Shown here: positions 17,510 through 27,031 of the stretch, in pieces
Layout: each line of letters begins with the position of its first letter
How positions within the stretch are numbered: the stretch's first letter is position 1
Assembly: GCA_902583075.1 (NCBI GenBank)
Contig: CACHUN010000001.1
Location: 310,001-374,000 of the forward strand
DNA from: an uncultured Pelagibacteraceae bacterium
GTDB taxonomy: Bacteria > Pseudomonadota > Alphaproteobacteria > Pelagibacterales > Pelagibacteraceae
Direction: 5' to 3'
DNA length: 64,000 nucleotides
The notes under the pieces: generated by a model
Database searches by the model: none
What the model was told of the DNA's origin: nothing
Seen by the model: the letters and a program-made list of their open reading frames with translations, nothing else
Translations under genes and position numbers: made by a program

Positions 17510-18883
17510 TTAGACTGAACTAATTCTAAACATGTTTTCAACAATAGGTAATTGATCTCTTTTGGATAAAAGAACAACTGTATCATTTTTTTGAAAAATG
17601 TAACTTGAGCTTGGAATAATAACGTTTTCTTCTCTTAATATTGCTCCAATTCTAATTTCGTCAGGTAAGTTTGAGTCTTTTAATTGTTTATTAATCAACT
17701 CAGAGGTTTCAATAATATCTGCCTCTATAACTTCATACTCACCATTTAAAATTGTATATGCGTTTTCAATAGTTCCTTTATGAACATGTTTTAAAATACT
17801 TGAAACTGTATTCATTCTCGGATCAATTAAATCATCAATTTTTAAAGAGGATTGTAGTAGTGAATAATTAGGTTTATTTATCAAAGCCATAGTTCTTTTA
17901 TCTTTAGAAAATTTTTCAACAATTACACTTACCATTAAGTTGTCTTCATCATCATTAGTTAAAGCCAAAACAGTTTCAACTTCATCAATATTAGCCTCAT
18001 TCAAAACATCTTCATCCAAACCATTACCATTAATTACAATAGTATCATTGAGTTCATTGGCTATAAATTCTGCTCTAGATTTATCTTTCTCAATTATCTT
18101 AACCCTCGTAGAGTCGAATGATTGTTCAATATTTTTAGCAAGATTAAAACCTATATTTCCACCCCCAATAATTAACATTTTATTTGATATTTTTTCATTA
18201 TGTCCGAATACAGTCAGAGTTTCTTGCATTTGACTGCTGTTAACAACTACATAAGCTTTGTCATTAAGTTTAAGTTTATCTGTTTTTTTCATAATAAAAA
18301 ATTTTTCATTTCTAATAACTCCAAGAATGTAAGCATTTAATTTTGGGAATTTATTTGTAAGTTCATTTAAATTTATTCCTTGAATTGAACATTTTTCATC
18401 TATCAAAATTTCCAATAATCTAATTTTATTTTCAGCAAAAGGCACATTGTCTAAAGCTCCAGGTGCCTCTAATTTTCGCTGTATAGATTTCGCGATTTCA
18501 ATTTCAGGAGAAATAATATTGTCTATTGGTAAATTTTCTCTATTGAATAAACCTGAATATTTTGGATCAAGATATTCTTGAAATCTTATTCGAGCAATTT
18601 TTTTTGGAACTTGAAATAAAGAAAAAGCTATTTGGCATATCAACATATTTATTTCATCATTTCTGGTTACCGCAATGATCATATCTGCATCCTTTGTATT
18701 TGCTTTTTCTAATATTGCTGGTGATGTTGCCTTTCCAACAATTGCTTTGACATCTAAAGTTTCGTTTATTTTTTGAATATCATCACTAGATTGGTCAATC
18801 ATTGTGATTGAGTGATTTTGCTCAATTAACATTTTTGCTATCGTAGACCCCACTCTACCTGCTCCACAAATAATTATATTCAT
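17510..18883 (-). CDS. trkA: Trk system potassium uptake protein, NAD-binding
   Basis: A 457-residue cytoplasmic regulator with two RCK modules. Nucleotide-binding Rossmann motifs occur at GAGRVG (7-12) and again near residue 239 (GGGNIG), each followed by an RCK_C domain. This duplicated architecture is typical of TrkA of Gram-negative bacteria, which binds NAD(H) and controls the TrkH channel. Its start overlaps the ntrX stop by one base and it is followed by trkH seven bases on, so stoichiometric co-expression is likely. The link to ntrYX is a long-conserved alphaproteobacterial arrangement. Confidence 0.95.
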   Translation of the reverse strand: MNIIICGAGRVGSTIAKMLIEQNHSITMIDQSSDDIQKINETLDVKAIVGKATSPAILEKANTKDADMIIAVTRNDEINMLICQIAFSLFQVPKKIARIRFQEYLDPKYSGLFNRENLPIDNIISPEIEIAKSIQRKLEAPGALDNVPFAENKIRLLEILIDEKCSIQGINLNELTNKFPKLNAYILGVIRNEKFFIMKKTDKLKLNDKAYVVVNSSQMQETLTVFGHNEKISNKMLIIGGGNIGFNLAKNIEQSFDSTRVKIIEKDKSRAEFIANELNDTIVINGNGLDEDVLNEANIDEVETVLALTNDDEDNLMVSVIVEKFSKDKRTMALINKPNYSLLQSSLKIDDLIDPRMNTVSSILKHVHKGTIENAYTILNGEYEVIEADIIETSELINKQLKDSNLPDEIRIGAILREENVIIPSSSYIFQKNDTVVLLSKRDQLPIVENMFRISSV

Positions 18884-20238
18884 TAGTTTAAGTCTTTAAC
18901 TCCAAGTAATTTTAGCTTTCTATGCAAAGCTGATCTTTCCATACCTATAAATTTTGCTGTCTTTGAAATATTTCCACTAAATTTTTTTAATTGTGAAATT
19001 AAATATTTTTTTTCAAAGCTTTCCCTAGCTTCTTTTAATGGAACTGTTAGGGTTTCTGTTACTGAAAACTCGTCTTCAATTGACTTTGATAGTGATTCTT
19101 TAATTATATTCATTAATCTCTCATTGTCATCACCAGGTGATAATATAGCTATTCTCTCTATTAAGTTTCTTAATTCTCTAACATTTCCTGGCCAATCGTA
19201 ATTGAGTAAATAATTATTATCAATAATTTTAAATTTTTTAAAATTGTTGGCTTCACATATATTCTCAATGAAATAGTCTATTAGTATTGGGATATCATCA
19301 ATTCTATTGTTTAATGGGTCTATTTTAATATTGAATACATTAAGTCGATGAAAAAGATCCTCCCTGAAGTTTCCAAACTTAATTTCTTGTTGAACATCTT
19401 TACTGTTTGTACAAATAATTCTTACATCAACCTTTATATCATGATTACTATTTATTCTTTTGAATTTTTGATCTATTACAACTCTTAAAATTTTTGACTG
19501 TGTCTCAAGTGGAATTTCTGTAACTTCATCAATCAACAATATACCTCCTGATGCTTTCTCAAGAGCTCCATAAAATATAGAGCCATCTTTCTTCTCTTCT
19601 CCAAATAACTCAAGTTCATACTTTTTTGCATCTAAAAGTGCTCCATTGATGACTATAAATGGTCCAGATTTTCGTTTAGAATTTTTATGTATTTTTCTTG
19701 AAATTAATTCTTTACCTGATCCTGTTGGACCGCTAATAAATATTCTACTTTCAGATTTTGATAGTTTATTTATCTGATCCTTAATTGAGAGAATATTCGA
19801 ACTTTTTCCAACTAACTCAAATGTGTGAAAAAGTTTTGTATTTAAGGTTTTATTTTCATTTTTTAAATTATAATTTTCAACTGCTCTATTTACAAAATTT
19901 AAAAGTCTTTCTTTATCAAAAGGTTTTTGAATAAATTCAAATGCTCCAGATTTTAAGGAATTTACAGCCATCTCAATATTGGCATGACCTGATATCATTA
20001 TTACAGGTAAATCTGGATTTTTCTTTTTAATGTGATCTAACAACAAAATACCATCGTTGTCACCTTTATCTAATTTAACGTCAATAATTGCAACATCAGG
20101 AAGTTTTTTGTCAATTTCGGTTAAAGCTTGATTATAATTAGCAGCAAGTCTTGTCTTATATCCTGCATCTTTAATTAATTCATCAAGAATTAGTCTTATA
20201 TCTGCATTATCATCTATAATCAAAATTTCAGCTGACAT
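18883..20238 (-). CDS. ntrX: Response regulator NtrX without the GAFTGA loop
   Basis: A 451-residue NtrC-family response regulator. The receiver domain has Asp9/Asp10, the phosphorylation site Asp53 and Lys105. The AAA+ domain has Walker A GPTGSGKE (170-177), Walker B LLIDE (234-238) and an arginine-finger region near FREDLFHRL (291-299). The C-terminal Fis-type helix-turn-helix is at about 425-449 (NISKTAKFIG...). Where sigma-54 activators have GAFTGA, this protein has EEKKDGSIFYG (214-224), so sigma-54 contact is unlikely. That fits a regulator acting on other promoters. NtrY overlaps upstream by one base. Targets are unknown; nitrogen or redox control is known for relatives. Confidence 0.93.
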   Translation of the reverse strand: MSAEILIIDDNADIRLILDELIKDAGYKTRLAANYNQALTEIDKKLPDVAIIDVKLDKGDNDGILLLDHIKKKNPDLPVIMISGHANIEMAVNSLKSGAFEFIQKPFDKERLLNFVNRAVENYNLKNENKTLNTKLFHTFELVGKSSNILSIKDQINKLSKSESRIFISGPTGSGKELISRKIHKNSKRKSGPFIVINGALLDAKKYELELFGEEKKDGSIFYGALEKASGGILLIDEVTEIPLETQSKILRVVIDQKFKRINSNHDIKVDVRIICTNSKDVQQEIKFGNFREDLFHRLNVFNIKIDPLNNRIDDIPILIDYFIENICEANNFKKFKIIDNNYLLNYDWPGNVRELRNLIERIAILSPGDDNERLMNIIKESLSKSIEDEFSVTETLTVPLKEARESFEKKYLISQLKKFSGNISKTAKFIGMERSALHRKLKLLGVKDLN

Positions 20239-22016
20239 TATTTATTATATGGAATTATGATTTGAATTTTTGCACCGTTTTTATGATTTAAAAATTTAAT
20301 TGATCCTTCATGATCACTAATAATTTTATCTACAATTGATAATCCTAATCCAGTTCCTTTTTCTTTAGTTGTAAAATAAGGTTTAATTATATCTTTGGTT
20401 TTTTTGTTTTTAAATCCAGTTCCAGTATCTACAATATTAATGTTTATATAATCTCTTCTTTGTCTAATTTCTATATCTATATTTTTGTCTGTTTTACTGT
20501 CTTTTTCAGCTTTTTCTTGAATACTTTCGACAGAATTTTTAATAAGGTTAAAAAATAATCTATTAAACTGCTCATTGTCAAAATTTATTACTACTTCATT
20601 TGGCAAATGGTTAACTAATCTAATATTAATAGAAGTATCAAATTTATTTACCAAGATAATATTTTCATTAATGGCATTATTTAAGTTGTTAGGTTTAAAT
20701 AATGGTTTTGGCATTCTAGCAAAGTCTGAAAATTCATTTACTAATTTTTCAATTTGCTTTATTTGTTTAAGAATCGTTTTTAGGTTATTTAAATATTTTT
20801 CTTGTTTTTCATTTACAACATTTGGTAAATATTTTGTTTTAAGATTATCTATAGTTAATTGTATTGGCGTTAATGGATTTTTAATTTCATGAGCTAATTT
20901 TCTTGCAACATTTTCCCAGGCTTCATGTCGTTCATTAGTTAGAAGTTTTTCTTGTTGATTCTTTAATCTTTCAATCATTGAATTGAAATTTTTATTTAGC
21001 CTTTCCATTTCAATATCTGCTTTTAGGTCTGGTACCTTTGTATCAAGATTTCCTTTACCAATACTTTCTGAAGCAGTTATCAAATTATTTATTGATATAA
21101 AGAAACGCGATGAAAATCTTATAGCAATCGTTATAGATAAAAATAGAAGAAGTGTTACAAGTGTAATATAAATTATAGCAAATGAAATTCTAATACCTAA
21201 ATTTTGATTTTCTACAGTATAGTAAAAATTTAGTGCCTCTTCAGACTCGATTAGATAATTTGAGATGTTTTTATCTATATATTTTAATACATACAAAAAG
21301 GTATTATCATAATTTGATAATCTTACTACTGCTGCTGATTTATTTTCAAAAGTATTTATTATCTTTAATGGTCTATCATCATTTCTTACCATCTGCATAG
21401 CTCTGTCCTCTATTTTTTTGTAATCTGAATTTGCTGCAGATCTTATTAAATTACCGTTTTGATTTATTAAGTGAAGTTGATCAATATCTCTAAGAAATCT
21501 CTGAGTGTTTAGTATAATTTGATATCTATCAGGATCAGATTTATACAATTCAGAATATTTATTTAAATCAAATGCTATTAGCACTATCTCAGACTCTATT
21601 TTATTTCTTTTCTCATCAACATAATTTTTAGCTATTTCATAAGAATTATTAACTGCCGTAGTAATTTTTTTGTCAAAATATTTGTCCAATGCAAAAGAAA
21701 AAATGAATAATGAAAAAATAGCAATTAATAATGATGGTATTAGGGTAAAAAGTGCAAACGAAACAATATACTTTCTATTTGCAACCGAACCTCTTACATT
21801 AATATTATTTTTAATTGAATTTTTAATATCAATGAATATTAATACAAAAAATATAAGAACTAATACAATGTTAGAAATTAAAAGAATTTCAAGATTGTCT
21901 TCATTAAGTTTGATGAAACTTTTATCAATAAAAGTTAAAAATGTGACAAAAGCTAATGAAATAGTTAGTATAAATATAACTATAATAAACAAATTTCTTT
22001 TTAACAGAGCAAACAT
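20238..22016 (-). CDS. ntrY: Sensor histidine kinase NtrY, short form
   Basis: A 592-residue membrane histidine kinase. Predicted membrane helices lie at about 10-30, 43-63 and 83-110, and again at 275-299 after an extracytoplasmic region. A HAMP domain (about 298-352) runs straight into the HisKA helix with His376 (KLAHEIKNPLTPIQ), then HATPase_c with GTGLGLSIVDKI. Most alphaproteobacterial NtrY proteins are about 700-770 residues with a PAS domain between HAMP and HisKA; that PAS is absent here. It should phosphorylate NtrX. The divergent ispDF gene begins 36 bases away, so both promoters share a tiny space. Confidence 0.92.
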   Translation of the reverse strand: MFALLKRNLFIIVIFILTISLAFVTFLTFIDKSFIKLNEDNLEILLISNIVLVLIFFVLIFIDIKNSIKNNINVRGSVANRKYIVSFALFTLIPSLLIAIFSLFIFSFALDKYFDKKITTAVNNSYEIAKNYVDEKRNKIESEIVLIAFDLNKYSELYKSDPDRYQIILNTQRFLRDIDQLHLINQNGNLIRSAANSDYKKIEDRAMQMVRNDDRPLKIINTFENKSAAVVRLSNYDNTFLYVLKYIDKNISNYLIESEEALNFYYTVENQNLGIRISFAIIYITLVTLLLFLSITIAIRFSSRFFISINNLITASESIGKGNLDTKVPDLKADIEMERLNKNFNSMIERLKNQQEKLLTNERHEAWENVARKLAHEIKNPLTPIQLTIDNLKTKYLPNVVNEKQEKYLNNLKTILKQIKQIEKLVNEFSDFARMPKPLFKPNNLNNAINENIILVNKFDTSINIRLVNHLPNEVVINFDNEQFNRLFFNLIKNSVESIQEKAEKDSKTDKNIDIEIRQRRDYININIVDTGTGFKNKKTKDIIKPYFTTKEKGTGLGLSIVDKIISDHEGSIKFLNHKNGAKIQIIIPYNK

Positions 22017-22052
22017 AATTTAAAGATATCTTGCAAAAATTTTATTATAATC

Positions 22053-23159
22053 ATGAGTAATTGCTTTATACTACTAGCTGCGGGCAAAGGTAAGAGATTT
22101 AAATCAAATAATCCAAAACAATTTACAAATTATATAAATAAACCCTTATTTATGCATTCAGTAAATAAAGCAATATTGTCTAAGTTATTTAAATCAATAA
22201 TAATTGTATCAAATATTCCGATTAAAAATATTAAAGATAAATCTATTAAAGTTATTAAAGGTGGTAGAGAAAGATATCAATCATCACAAAAAGCACTAAA
22301 TTTTATAAAGAATAAGAAATTTACAAATGTTTTTATTCATGATGCAGCACGACCAAATTTTTCAATTAAATTGTTAAAAAGACTAAATTCAAATCTTAAA
22401 AAAAATAAAGCTGTAGTGCCTTATGTTACAACTAATAACTCAACAAAATATAAAATTGAAAATAAAATTCAGAATTTAAATAGAGAAAATTTGCTATTTA
22501 CTCAGACACCACAATGTTTTGATTTTAAAACTTTGTACAATCTCAGCAAATTAAATAATACAAATATTACTGATGAAGCAACATTATTTTTAGATAATAA
22601 AAAAAAAGTGAAATTTATAAAAGGAGAAGAAAATAATTTCAAAATTACAACAAAATCAGATTTAGAAAAGCTTAATATTCAAAATTTTTTTGGGATTGGT
22701 TTTGATATACACAGATTAATTAAAAACAAAAAATTATATCTTGGAGGAATAAAAATTCCATTTCATTCTGGCTTGCAAGGTCATTCGGATGGAGATGTAA
22801 TTATCCATGCTATAATAGATGGTCTGCTGGGTGCTATGAGAAAAAAAGATATTGGAACTCTTTATCCAAGCAACAAAAGAAGATTTAAAAATATAAGATC
22901 ACCCAATATGTTATCTCCTATTTTGAAAAACTTATATAAAGAGGGGTATTTTATAAATAATGTAGACATAAATTTAATTTGTGAAAAACCTAAAGTCTCA
23001 AAATATAGAGAAAAAATTATCGCTTCATTGTCCAATTTGCTCAGTGTAAATAAAGATCAAATTAATTTAAAAGGTAAGACAGTTGAAAAATTGGGTTTGA
23101 TTGGAAAAGAAGAGGCTATCGCATGTGAAGTGATAGTATCTTTAAATTATTATGCTTAA
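22053..23159 (+). CDS. ispDF: Bifunctional IspD/IspF isoprenoid enzyme
   Basis: A 368-residue fusion of two non-consecutive enzymes of the MEP isoprenoid pathway. Residues 1 to about 210 are IspD, the CTP-dependent cytidylyltransferase, with LLAAGKGKRF (7-16) and FIHDAARP. Residues about 211 to 368 are IspF, the MECDP synthase, with metal ligands in GIGFDIHRL and GHSDGDVIIHA. The fusion is common in alphaproteobacteria. Dxr, an earlier step of the same pathway, is at 44962-46134 in this window. The gene begins the ispDF-pgpA-pncC operon and overlaps pgpA by eight bases. Confidence 0.96.
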   Translation: MSNCFILLAAGKGKRFKSNNPKQFTNYINKPLFMHSVNKAILSKLFKSIIIVSNIPIKNIKDKSIKVIKGGRERYQSSQKALNFIKNKKFTNVFIHDAARPNFSIKLLKRLNSNLKKNKAVVPYVTTNNSTKYKIENKIQNLNRENLLFTQTPQCFDFKTLYNLSKLNNTNITDEATLFLDNKKKVKFIKGEENNFKITTKSDLEKLNIQNFFGIGFDIHRLIKNKKLYLGGIKIPFHSGLQGHSDGDVIIHAIIDGLLGAMRKKDIGTLYPSNKRRFKNIRSPNMLSPILKNLYKEGYFINNVDINLICEKPKVSKYREKIIASLSNLLSVNKDQINLKGKTVEKLGLIGKEEAIACEVIVSLNYYA

Positions 23160-23646
23160 AAAAATAAATTCTTTGTTTGTTACAATGTTTGGTATTGGAA
23201 AATTACAAAGAATACCTGGGAGCTATGCTTCTTTAGTTACAGTTATCTTTTTATATATTTTATTTCATATTTTTTCAGTACCAGCGGATGTTTTTTTATT
23301 TTTATTAGTAGGTATTTTTATAATTTCACTTTTTTCAGTAAACTTATTTATTAAAGATTTAACCAATAAAGATCCAAAAGAGGTTGTTATTGATGAGTTT
23401 ATTGGTCAATCAATACCAATTTGCCTTTATGAAATTGCCCATAAAGAACCAACGGATCCAGCAAGGGTGCTAACCTTTTATTTTATAATGTTTATTCTTT
23501 TTAGAATTTTTGATATCGCAAAACCCTACCCTGTAAGTTATTACGACAAAAATTTTAAGAATAGCTTTGGTGTTATAATGGATGATGTTTGTGCTGGATT
23601 ATATGTGGTAGCAATTCTCGTCTTTTATATGATTATTACCTCATGA
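23152..23646 (+). CDS. pgpA: Phosphatidylglycerophosphatase A
   Basis: A 164-residue small membrane protein of the PgpA family. The N-terminal motif FGIGKLQRIPGSYASL and the acidic loop VVIDEFIGQSIP are the family hallmarks, and three or four membrane helices follow. It removes phosphate from phosphatidylglycerophosphate to give phosphatidylglycerol at the inner membrane. The gene overlaps ispDF by eight bases and pncC by four (ATGA), so translation is coupled. The ispDF-pgpA-cinA order is standard for alphaproteobacteria. Confidence 0.92.
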   Translation: MLKKINSLFVTMFGIGKLQRIPGSYASLVTVIFLYILFHIFSVPADVFLFLLVGIFIISLFSVNLFIKDLTNKDPKEVVIDEFIGQSIPICLYEIAHKEPTDPARVLTFYFIMFILFRIFDIAKPYPVSYYDKNFKNSFGVIMDDVCAGLYVVAILVFYMIITS

Positions 23647-24113
23647 GTAATTTATCCTTAAAAATTGTAAAGCTGCTAACTAAAAAAAAACTTACAGTAT
23701 CATTCGCAGAGTCCTGCACCGGAGGACTTTTAGCAAGTTCGATTACATCTATTAGCGGGTCATCTAAAGTATTTAATATAGGACTAGTGACTTATTCTAA
23801 TAATGCAAAAGTAAAATTGCTTCAAGTTCCAAAAAAAACTATTACCAAGTATGGAGCAGTAAGCTATGAAACCTGTCTATCGATGGTCAAAAATTTAAGT
23901 AAAATTAGTAAAGCAAACATATCAATCTCGATTACTGGTGTAGCAGGTCCGAATGGTGGTACAAAAGCAAAACCGGTTGGACTAGTTTATATAGGTCTTA
24001 AAAAAGGAAGTAAAATAATAGTAAAGAAAAACTATTTTAAAAGTAAGAAAAGAATTTCAATTCAAAAAGCAACTGTCAAACAAGCTCTTAAAATGATTTT
24101 GAATATATTATAA
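23643..24113 (+). CDS. pncC: CinA C-terminal-domain protein, nicotinamide-nucleotide amidase
   Basis: A 156-residue protein made only of the CinA C-terminal domain. The start is the ATG at 23643, inside the ATGA overlap with the pgpA stop; an in-frame ATG upstream would lie within pgpA. Family motifs are SFAESCTGGLLASSIT near the N terminus, GSSKVF and SITGVAGPNGGT. Such proteins deamidate nicotinamide mononucleotide to nicotinate mononucleotide in pyridine-nucleotide salvage. The 3' end overlaps the convergent coq10-like gene by six bases, leaving no room for a separate terminator. Confidence 0.9.
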   Translation: MSNLSLKIVKLLTKKKLTVSFAESCTGGLLASSITSISGSSKVFNIGLVTYSNNAKVKLLQVPKKTITKYGAVSYETCLSMVKNLSKISKANISISITGVAGPNGGTKAKPVGLVYIGLKKGSKIIVKKNYFKSKKRISIQKATVKQALKMILNIL

Positions 24114-24545
24114 ACTTTCAGCTCTTTTCTGAAATGCATCAGCTATTTTTTCAAGACCAAATTGAAAAGATTTAGTCATTAAAATATTCAAAAATTTATT
24201 TTTAATTTCAAAATCAACATCAAAAGTCACTTCTGTTAAATCTCCTTGCTCAACAAATTTCCAGCTATTTTCTAAATAATTTAAAGGACCGTCAATATTT
24301 GTTACAAAAATTGTGTCATCTTTTTTATTAAATTTAACATCACTTTTATAGGTATCAACAAAAGGTCCTTTTCCAATTGTCAAATCAGCAACAATAAGTG
24401 TTAGATCTCCTTTTTGTTTTCTTTCATGTACTTTTGAACCCTGACAGAATGGAACAAATTCAGGGTATTTTTCAATATCTAAAACGAACTCTATAAGTTT
24501 GTCTTTTTTGTTATCAATTAATCTCTTAACTGATGCTTTTGGCAT
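24108..24545 (-). CDS. Coq10/RatA-type START-domain protein
   Basis: A 145-residue protein of the polyketide cyclase/START family related to COQ10 and RatA. The N-terminal pattern ending FVLDIEKYPEFVPFC is characteristic, and the C-terminal VDFEIKNKFLNILM and FEKIADAFQKRA-like stretches also fit. Relatives bind ubiquinone and help its delivery to the respiratory chain; RatA in E. coli has also been reported as a ribosome-association toxin, so annotations differ. Adjacent to lipA (one-base overlap), as in many alphaproteobacteria. Given the complex I genes in the same window, the quinone role is favoured. Confidence 0.85.
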   Translation of the reverse strand: MPKASVKRLIDNKKDKLIEFVLDIEKYPEFVPFCQGSKVHERKQKGDLTLIVADLTIGKGPFVDTYKSDVKFNKKDDTIFVTNIDGPLNYLENSWKFVEQGDLTEVTFDVDFEIKNKFLNILMTKSFQFGLEKIADAFQKRAESL

Positions 24546-25477
24546 TAATGAATATTTTTTCTATTATTTTTAAGTTTATTGAAATCTTCATCTGCATGAT
24601 AAGAAGATCTTGTTAAAGGTGATGAAGATACTAATAAAAATCCTTTAGATTTTGCTATTTTACCTAATTCTTTAAATTCATCTGGATGGTAATACCTATT
24701 TAATGGAAAGTGCTTGGCCGAAGGTTGAAGATATTGGCCTATAGTTAAGAAATCAACTTCTGCAGATCTTAGATCATCCATAACTTGAATTATTTCATCT
24801 TTTGTTTCTCCAAATCCAACCATAATTCCTGATTTTGTAAAAACATTTTTATTGAATTTTTTTGAATTTTTTAAAAGTTCTAATGATCCAAAATATCTTG
24901 CCCCTGGTCTAACTTTTATATAAAGACTTGGAACAGTTTCAATATTGTGATTAAAAACATCTGGGCTTGCTTCCAATACTCTTTTATAAGCTTCTCCTTT
25001 TCTTAAAAAATCAGGCGTTAAAACTTCAATTGTGGTATTTGGATTTTTTTTTCTTGTAGCAACAATAACATCATGAAAATGGTTTGATCCACCATCAGAA
25101 AGGTCGTCTCTGTCAACAGATGTGATAACAACATGTCTTAAACTTAATTTTTTAACTGCATTCGCTATTTTAATTGGCTCAAATTGATCTAATTTTTCCG
25201 GTTTTCCTGTTTTAACATCACAAAATGCACATGCTCTTGTACATGTATCACCCATTATCATTAGTGTTGCATGCCTTTTGCTCCAGCATTCAGTAATATT
25301 AGGGCAGTTTGCTTCTTGGCAAACTGTTACAAGATTATCTTTATTAACAACTGTTTTAGTTAAAAAAAATTCTTTACTATTTAGTAGCTTAGATCTAATC
25401 CAATCAGGTTTCTTTTTGATAGGATTAATAGGTTTATTAACTTTTTCAGGATGTCTTGGTTTATTTTTGATTTCCAT
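24545..25477 (-). CDS. lipA: Lipoyl synthase
   Basis: A 310-residue radical SAM enzyme that inserts two sulfurs into octanoyl groups on lipoyl-dependent enzymes such as pyruvate and 2-oxoglutarate dehydrogenase. The auxiliary cluster cysteines are Cys53, Cys58 and Cys64 ([12 protein letters not shown]) and the radical SAM cluster is Cys79, Cys83 and Cys86 (CTRACAFC). The C-terminal RSSYHADE motif is present. Its start overlaps ftsB by 17 bases. In many alphaproteobacteria pdhABC and lpd stand between ftsB and lipA; they are absent here. Confidence 0.96.
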   Translation of the reverse strand: MEIKNKPRHPEKVNKPINPIKKKPDWIRSKLLNSKEFFLTKTVVNKDNLVTVCQEANCPNITECWSKRHATLMIMGDTCTRACAFCDVKTGKPEKLDQFEPIKIANAVKKLSLRHVVITSVDRDDLSDGGSNHFHDVIVATRKKNPNTTIEVLTPDFLRKGEAYKRVLEASPDVFNHNIETVPSLYIKVRPGARYFGSLELLKNSKKFNKNVFTKSGIMVGFGETKDEIIQVMDDLRSAEVDFLTIGQYLQPSAKHFPLNRYYHPDEFKELGKIAKSKGFLLVSSSPLTRSSYHADEDFNKLKNNRKNIH

Positions 25478-25769
25478 TGTCTTTGATTATATAGGTAGTC
25501 TCACCTTCTTTTCCAAATAAAAACTTTTCTCTTATTAATATTTCTATGAAATCTAGATCTATATTTTCTGTTAAAAGTGAATTTTTGTGCTCTAAATCTT
25601 CTATTTTGCTATTTAGAGTAATTTGATCATTTTTTAGTTGCTCATATATATCTTTCTTTTCTATGTAAGAAATGAGACCTCTATCACCATCTAATAAATT
25701 AAAGAAAAAATATATAAACAGGAATGTGATGATAAGAATAAAATAGTTCTTTTTTAATTTTTCTAACAT
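25461..25769 (-). CDS. ftsB: FtsB/DivIC-like septum formation protein
   Basis: A 102-residue bitopic membrane protein. A helix at about 8-27 is followed by a [10 protein letters not shown] motif and a heptad-rich coiled coil (about 35-75), ending with [16 protein letters not shown]. This is the FtsB/DivIC family, part of the FtsQBL division complex in the inner membrane. The location next to eno is the standard place for ftsB in Proteobacteria. It overlaps eno by one base and lipA by 17. Confidence 0.85.
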   Translation of the reverse strand: MLEKLKKNYFILIITFLFIYFFFNLLDGDRGLISYIEKKDIYEQLKNDQITLNSKIEDLEHKNSLLTENIDLDFIEILIREKFLFGKEGETTYIIKDNGNQK

Positions 25770-27028
25770 TAATAAATTTTATTCATTTTAGCCGACCTAC
25801 CAAGATCTTCTTCAATACGAATTAGCTGGTTATATTTTGCTATTCTCTCTGATCTTGCAAGAGATCCAGTTTTGATTTGATTTGAGTCGGTGCCTACTGC
25901 TAAATCAGCAATAAATGTATCTTCGGTATCACCAGATCTGTGTGAGATGATTGTTTTAAAACCGATAAGTTGAGAAAACTTTATTACCTCCAAGGTTTCA
26001 GTAACAGTTCCTATTTGGTTCAATTTTATTAAAATACTATTTGCAGATAAGTTTAGAAAGCCTATTTTTAATCTTTCAAGATTAGTTACAAAAAGATCAT
26101 CGCCTATTATTTGTGTTTTGTTTTTTGTTTCATTTACAAATTTAGACCATGCTTTCCAATCATCTTCACCAAATGGATCCTCAATTGATTTTATTTGATA
26201 TTTTTTAATAAGTTGTAAATATTTTTTAATTGATTGATCAACACTTATGTAATTTTTAGAATGAATTGAATATTTGCCTTTTTTAATTAATTCATTTGCT
26301 GCAACATCTAAACAAATAGATATATCTTTGCCATTTTTAAAACCTGATTTTTTGATCGCTTGAACTATAAGCTTTAAAGCACTCTCATTATCGCTTATCA
26401 TTGGTGCAAAACCACCTTCATCACCTACATTAATAGAGTGACCTGCTTTTTTTAATAATACTTTTAAATTGTTTATTACTAAAAAACACATTCTGACAGC
26501 ATCATTAAATGATTTTGCTTTATCAGGTCTAATCATAAACTCTTGTATTCTAAGGCCATTATCAGCATGTGCACCCCCATTAATAATATTCATTAAAGGA
26601 AAAGGGAGCTTAAAATTTTTTTTAACAATAAAATTTTTATATAAAGGTATTTTTTTAATTTTAGCTGATAGTTTTTTTACAGCCATGGATACAGCTAATA
26701 TTGTATTTGCACCTAACTTTGTTTTTTGTTTTGTGCCATCTAATTTTATAAGAATACTATCTATTCTCTCTTGCTTATGGATGTTTTGATTTTTTAATTT
26801 TTTTGAAATTAATTTATTAACAGATGCAACTGGTATTAAAACACTTTTTCCTAAGTATTTTTTATTACTCTTATCTCTTTTTTCATAGGCCTCAAAAGTT
26901 CCTGTTGAAGCACCTGAAGGACAAATCGCTGACGCACTTAAATTATTTGAAAATACTTCAGCCTCAATTGTGGGATTTCCTCTACTATCATAAACCTGTC
27001 TGGCTACAACTCTTTTGATTTTACTCAT
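25769..27028 (-). CDS. eno: Enolase
   Basis: A 419-residue enolase converting 2-phosphoglycerate to phosphoenolpyruvate. The start region SRGNPTIEAEV and the loop GASTGTFEA are conserved, as are the metal ligands in DVAANEL and SIEDPFGEDDW and the C-terminal block ILIKLNQIGTVTET. SHRSGDTEDTFIADLAVGT completes the active site. It is part of the tpiA-secG-pyrG-kdsA-eno-ftsB run and starts three bases after the kdsA start side with no visible promoter. Length is normal. Confidence 0.97.
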   Translation of the reverse strand: MSKIKRVVARQVYDSRGNPTIEAEVFSNNLSASAICPSGASTGTFEAYEKRDKSNKKYLGKSVLIPVASVNKLISKKLKNQNIHKQERIDSILIKLDGTKQKTKLGANTILAVSMAVKKLSAKIKKIPLYKNFIVKKNFKLPFPLMNIINGGAHADNGLRIQEFMIRPDKAKSFNDAVRMCFLVINNLKVLLKKAGHSINVGDEGGFAPMISDNESALKLIVQAIKKSGFKNGKDISICLDVAANELIKKGKYSIHSKNYISVDQSIKKYLQLIKKYQIKSIEDPFGEDDWKAWSKFVNETKNKTQIIGDDLFVTNLERLKIGFLNLSANSILIKLNQIGTVTETLEVIKFSQLIGFKTIISHRSGDTEDTFIADLAVGTDSNQIKTGSLARSERIAKYNQLIRIEEDLGRSAKMNKIY

Positions 27029-27031
27029 TAA

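Noticed and set aside
17503..17586. Upstream start of trkH inside trkA
   Set aside because: It would add a segment translated from the trkA 3' end; the ATG at 17502 lies just after the trkA stop and begins the membrane protein.
22046..22051. TATAAT as -10 box of ispDF
   Set aside because: It ends directly before the start codon, so transcription would begin inside the gene; probably chance in AT-rich DNA, unless the message starts at an internal codon.
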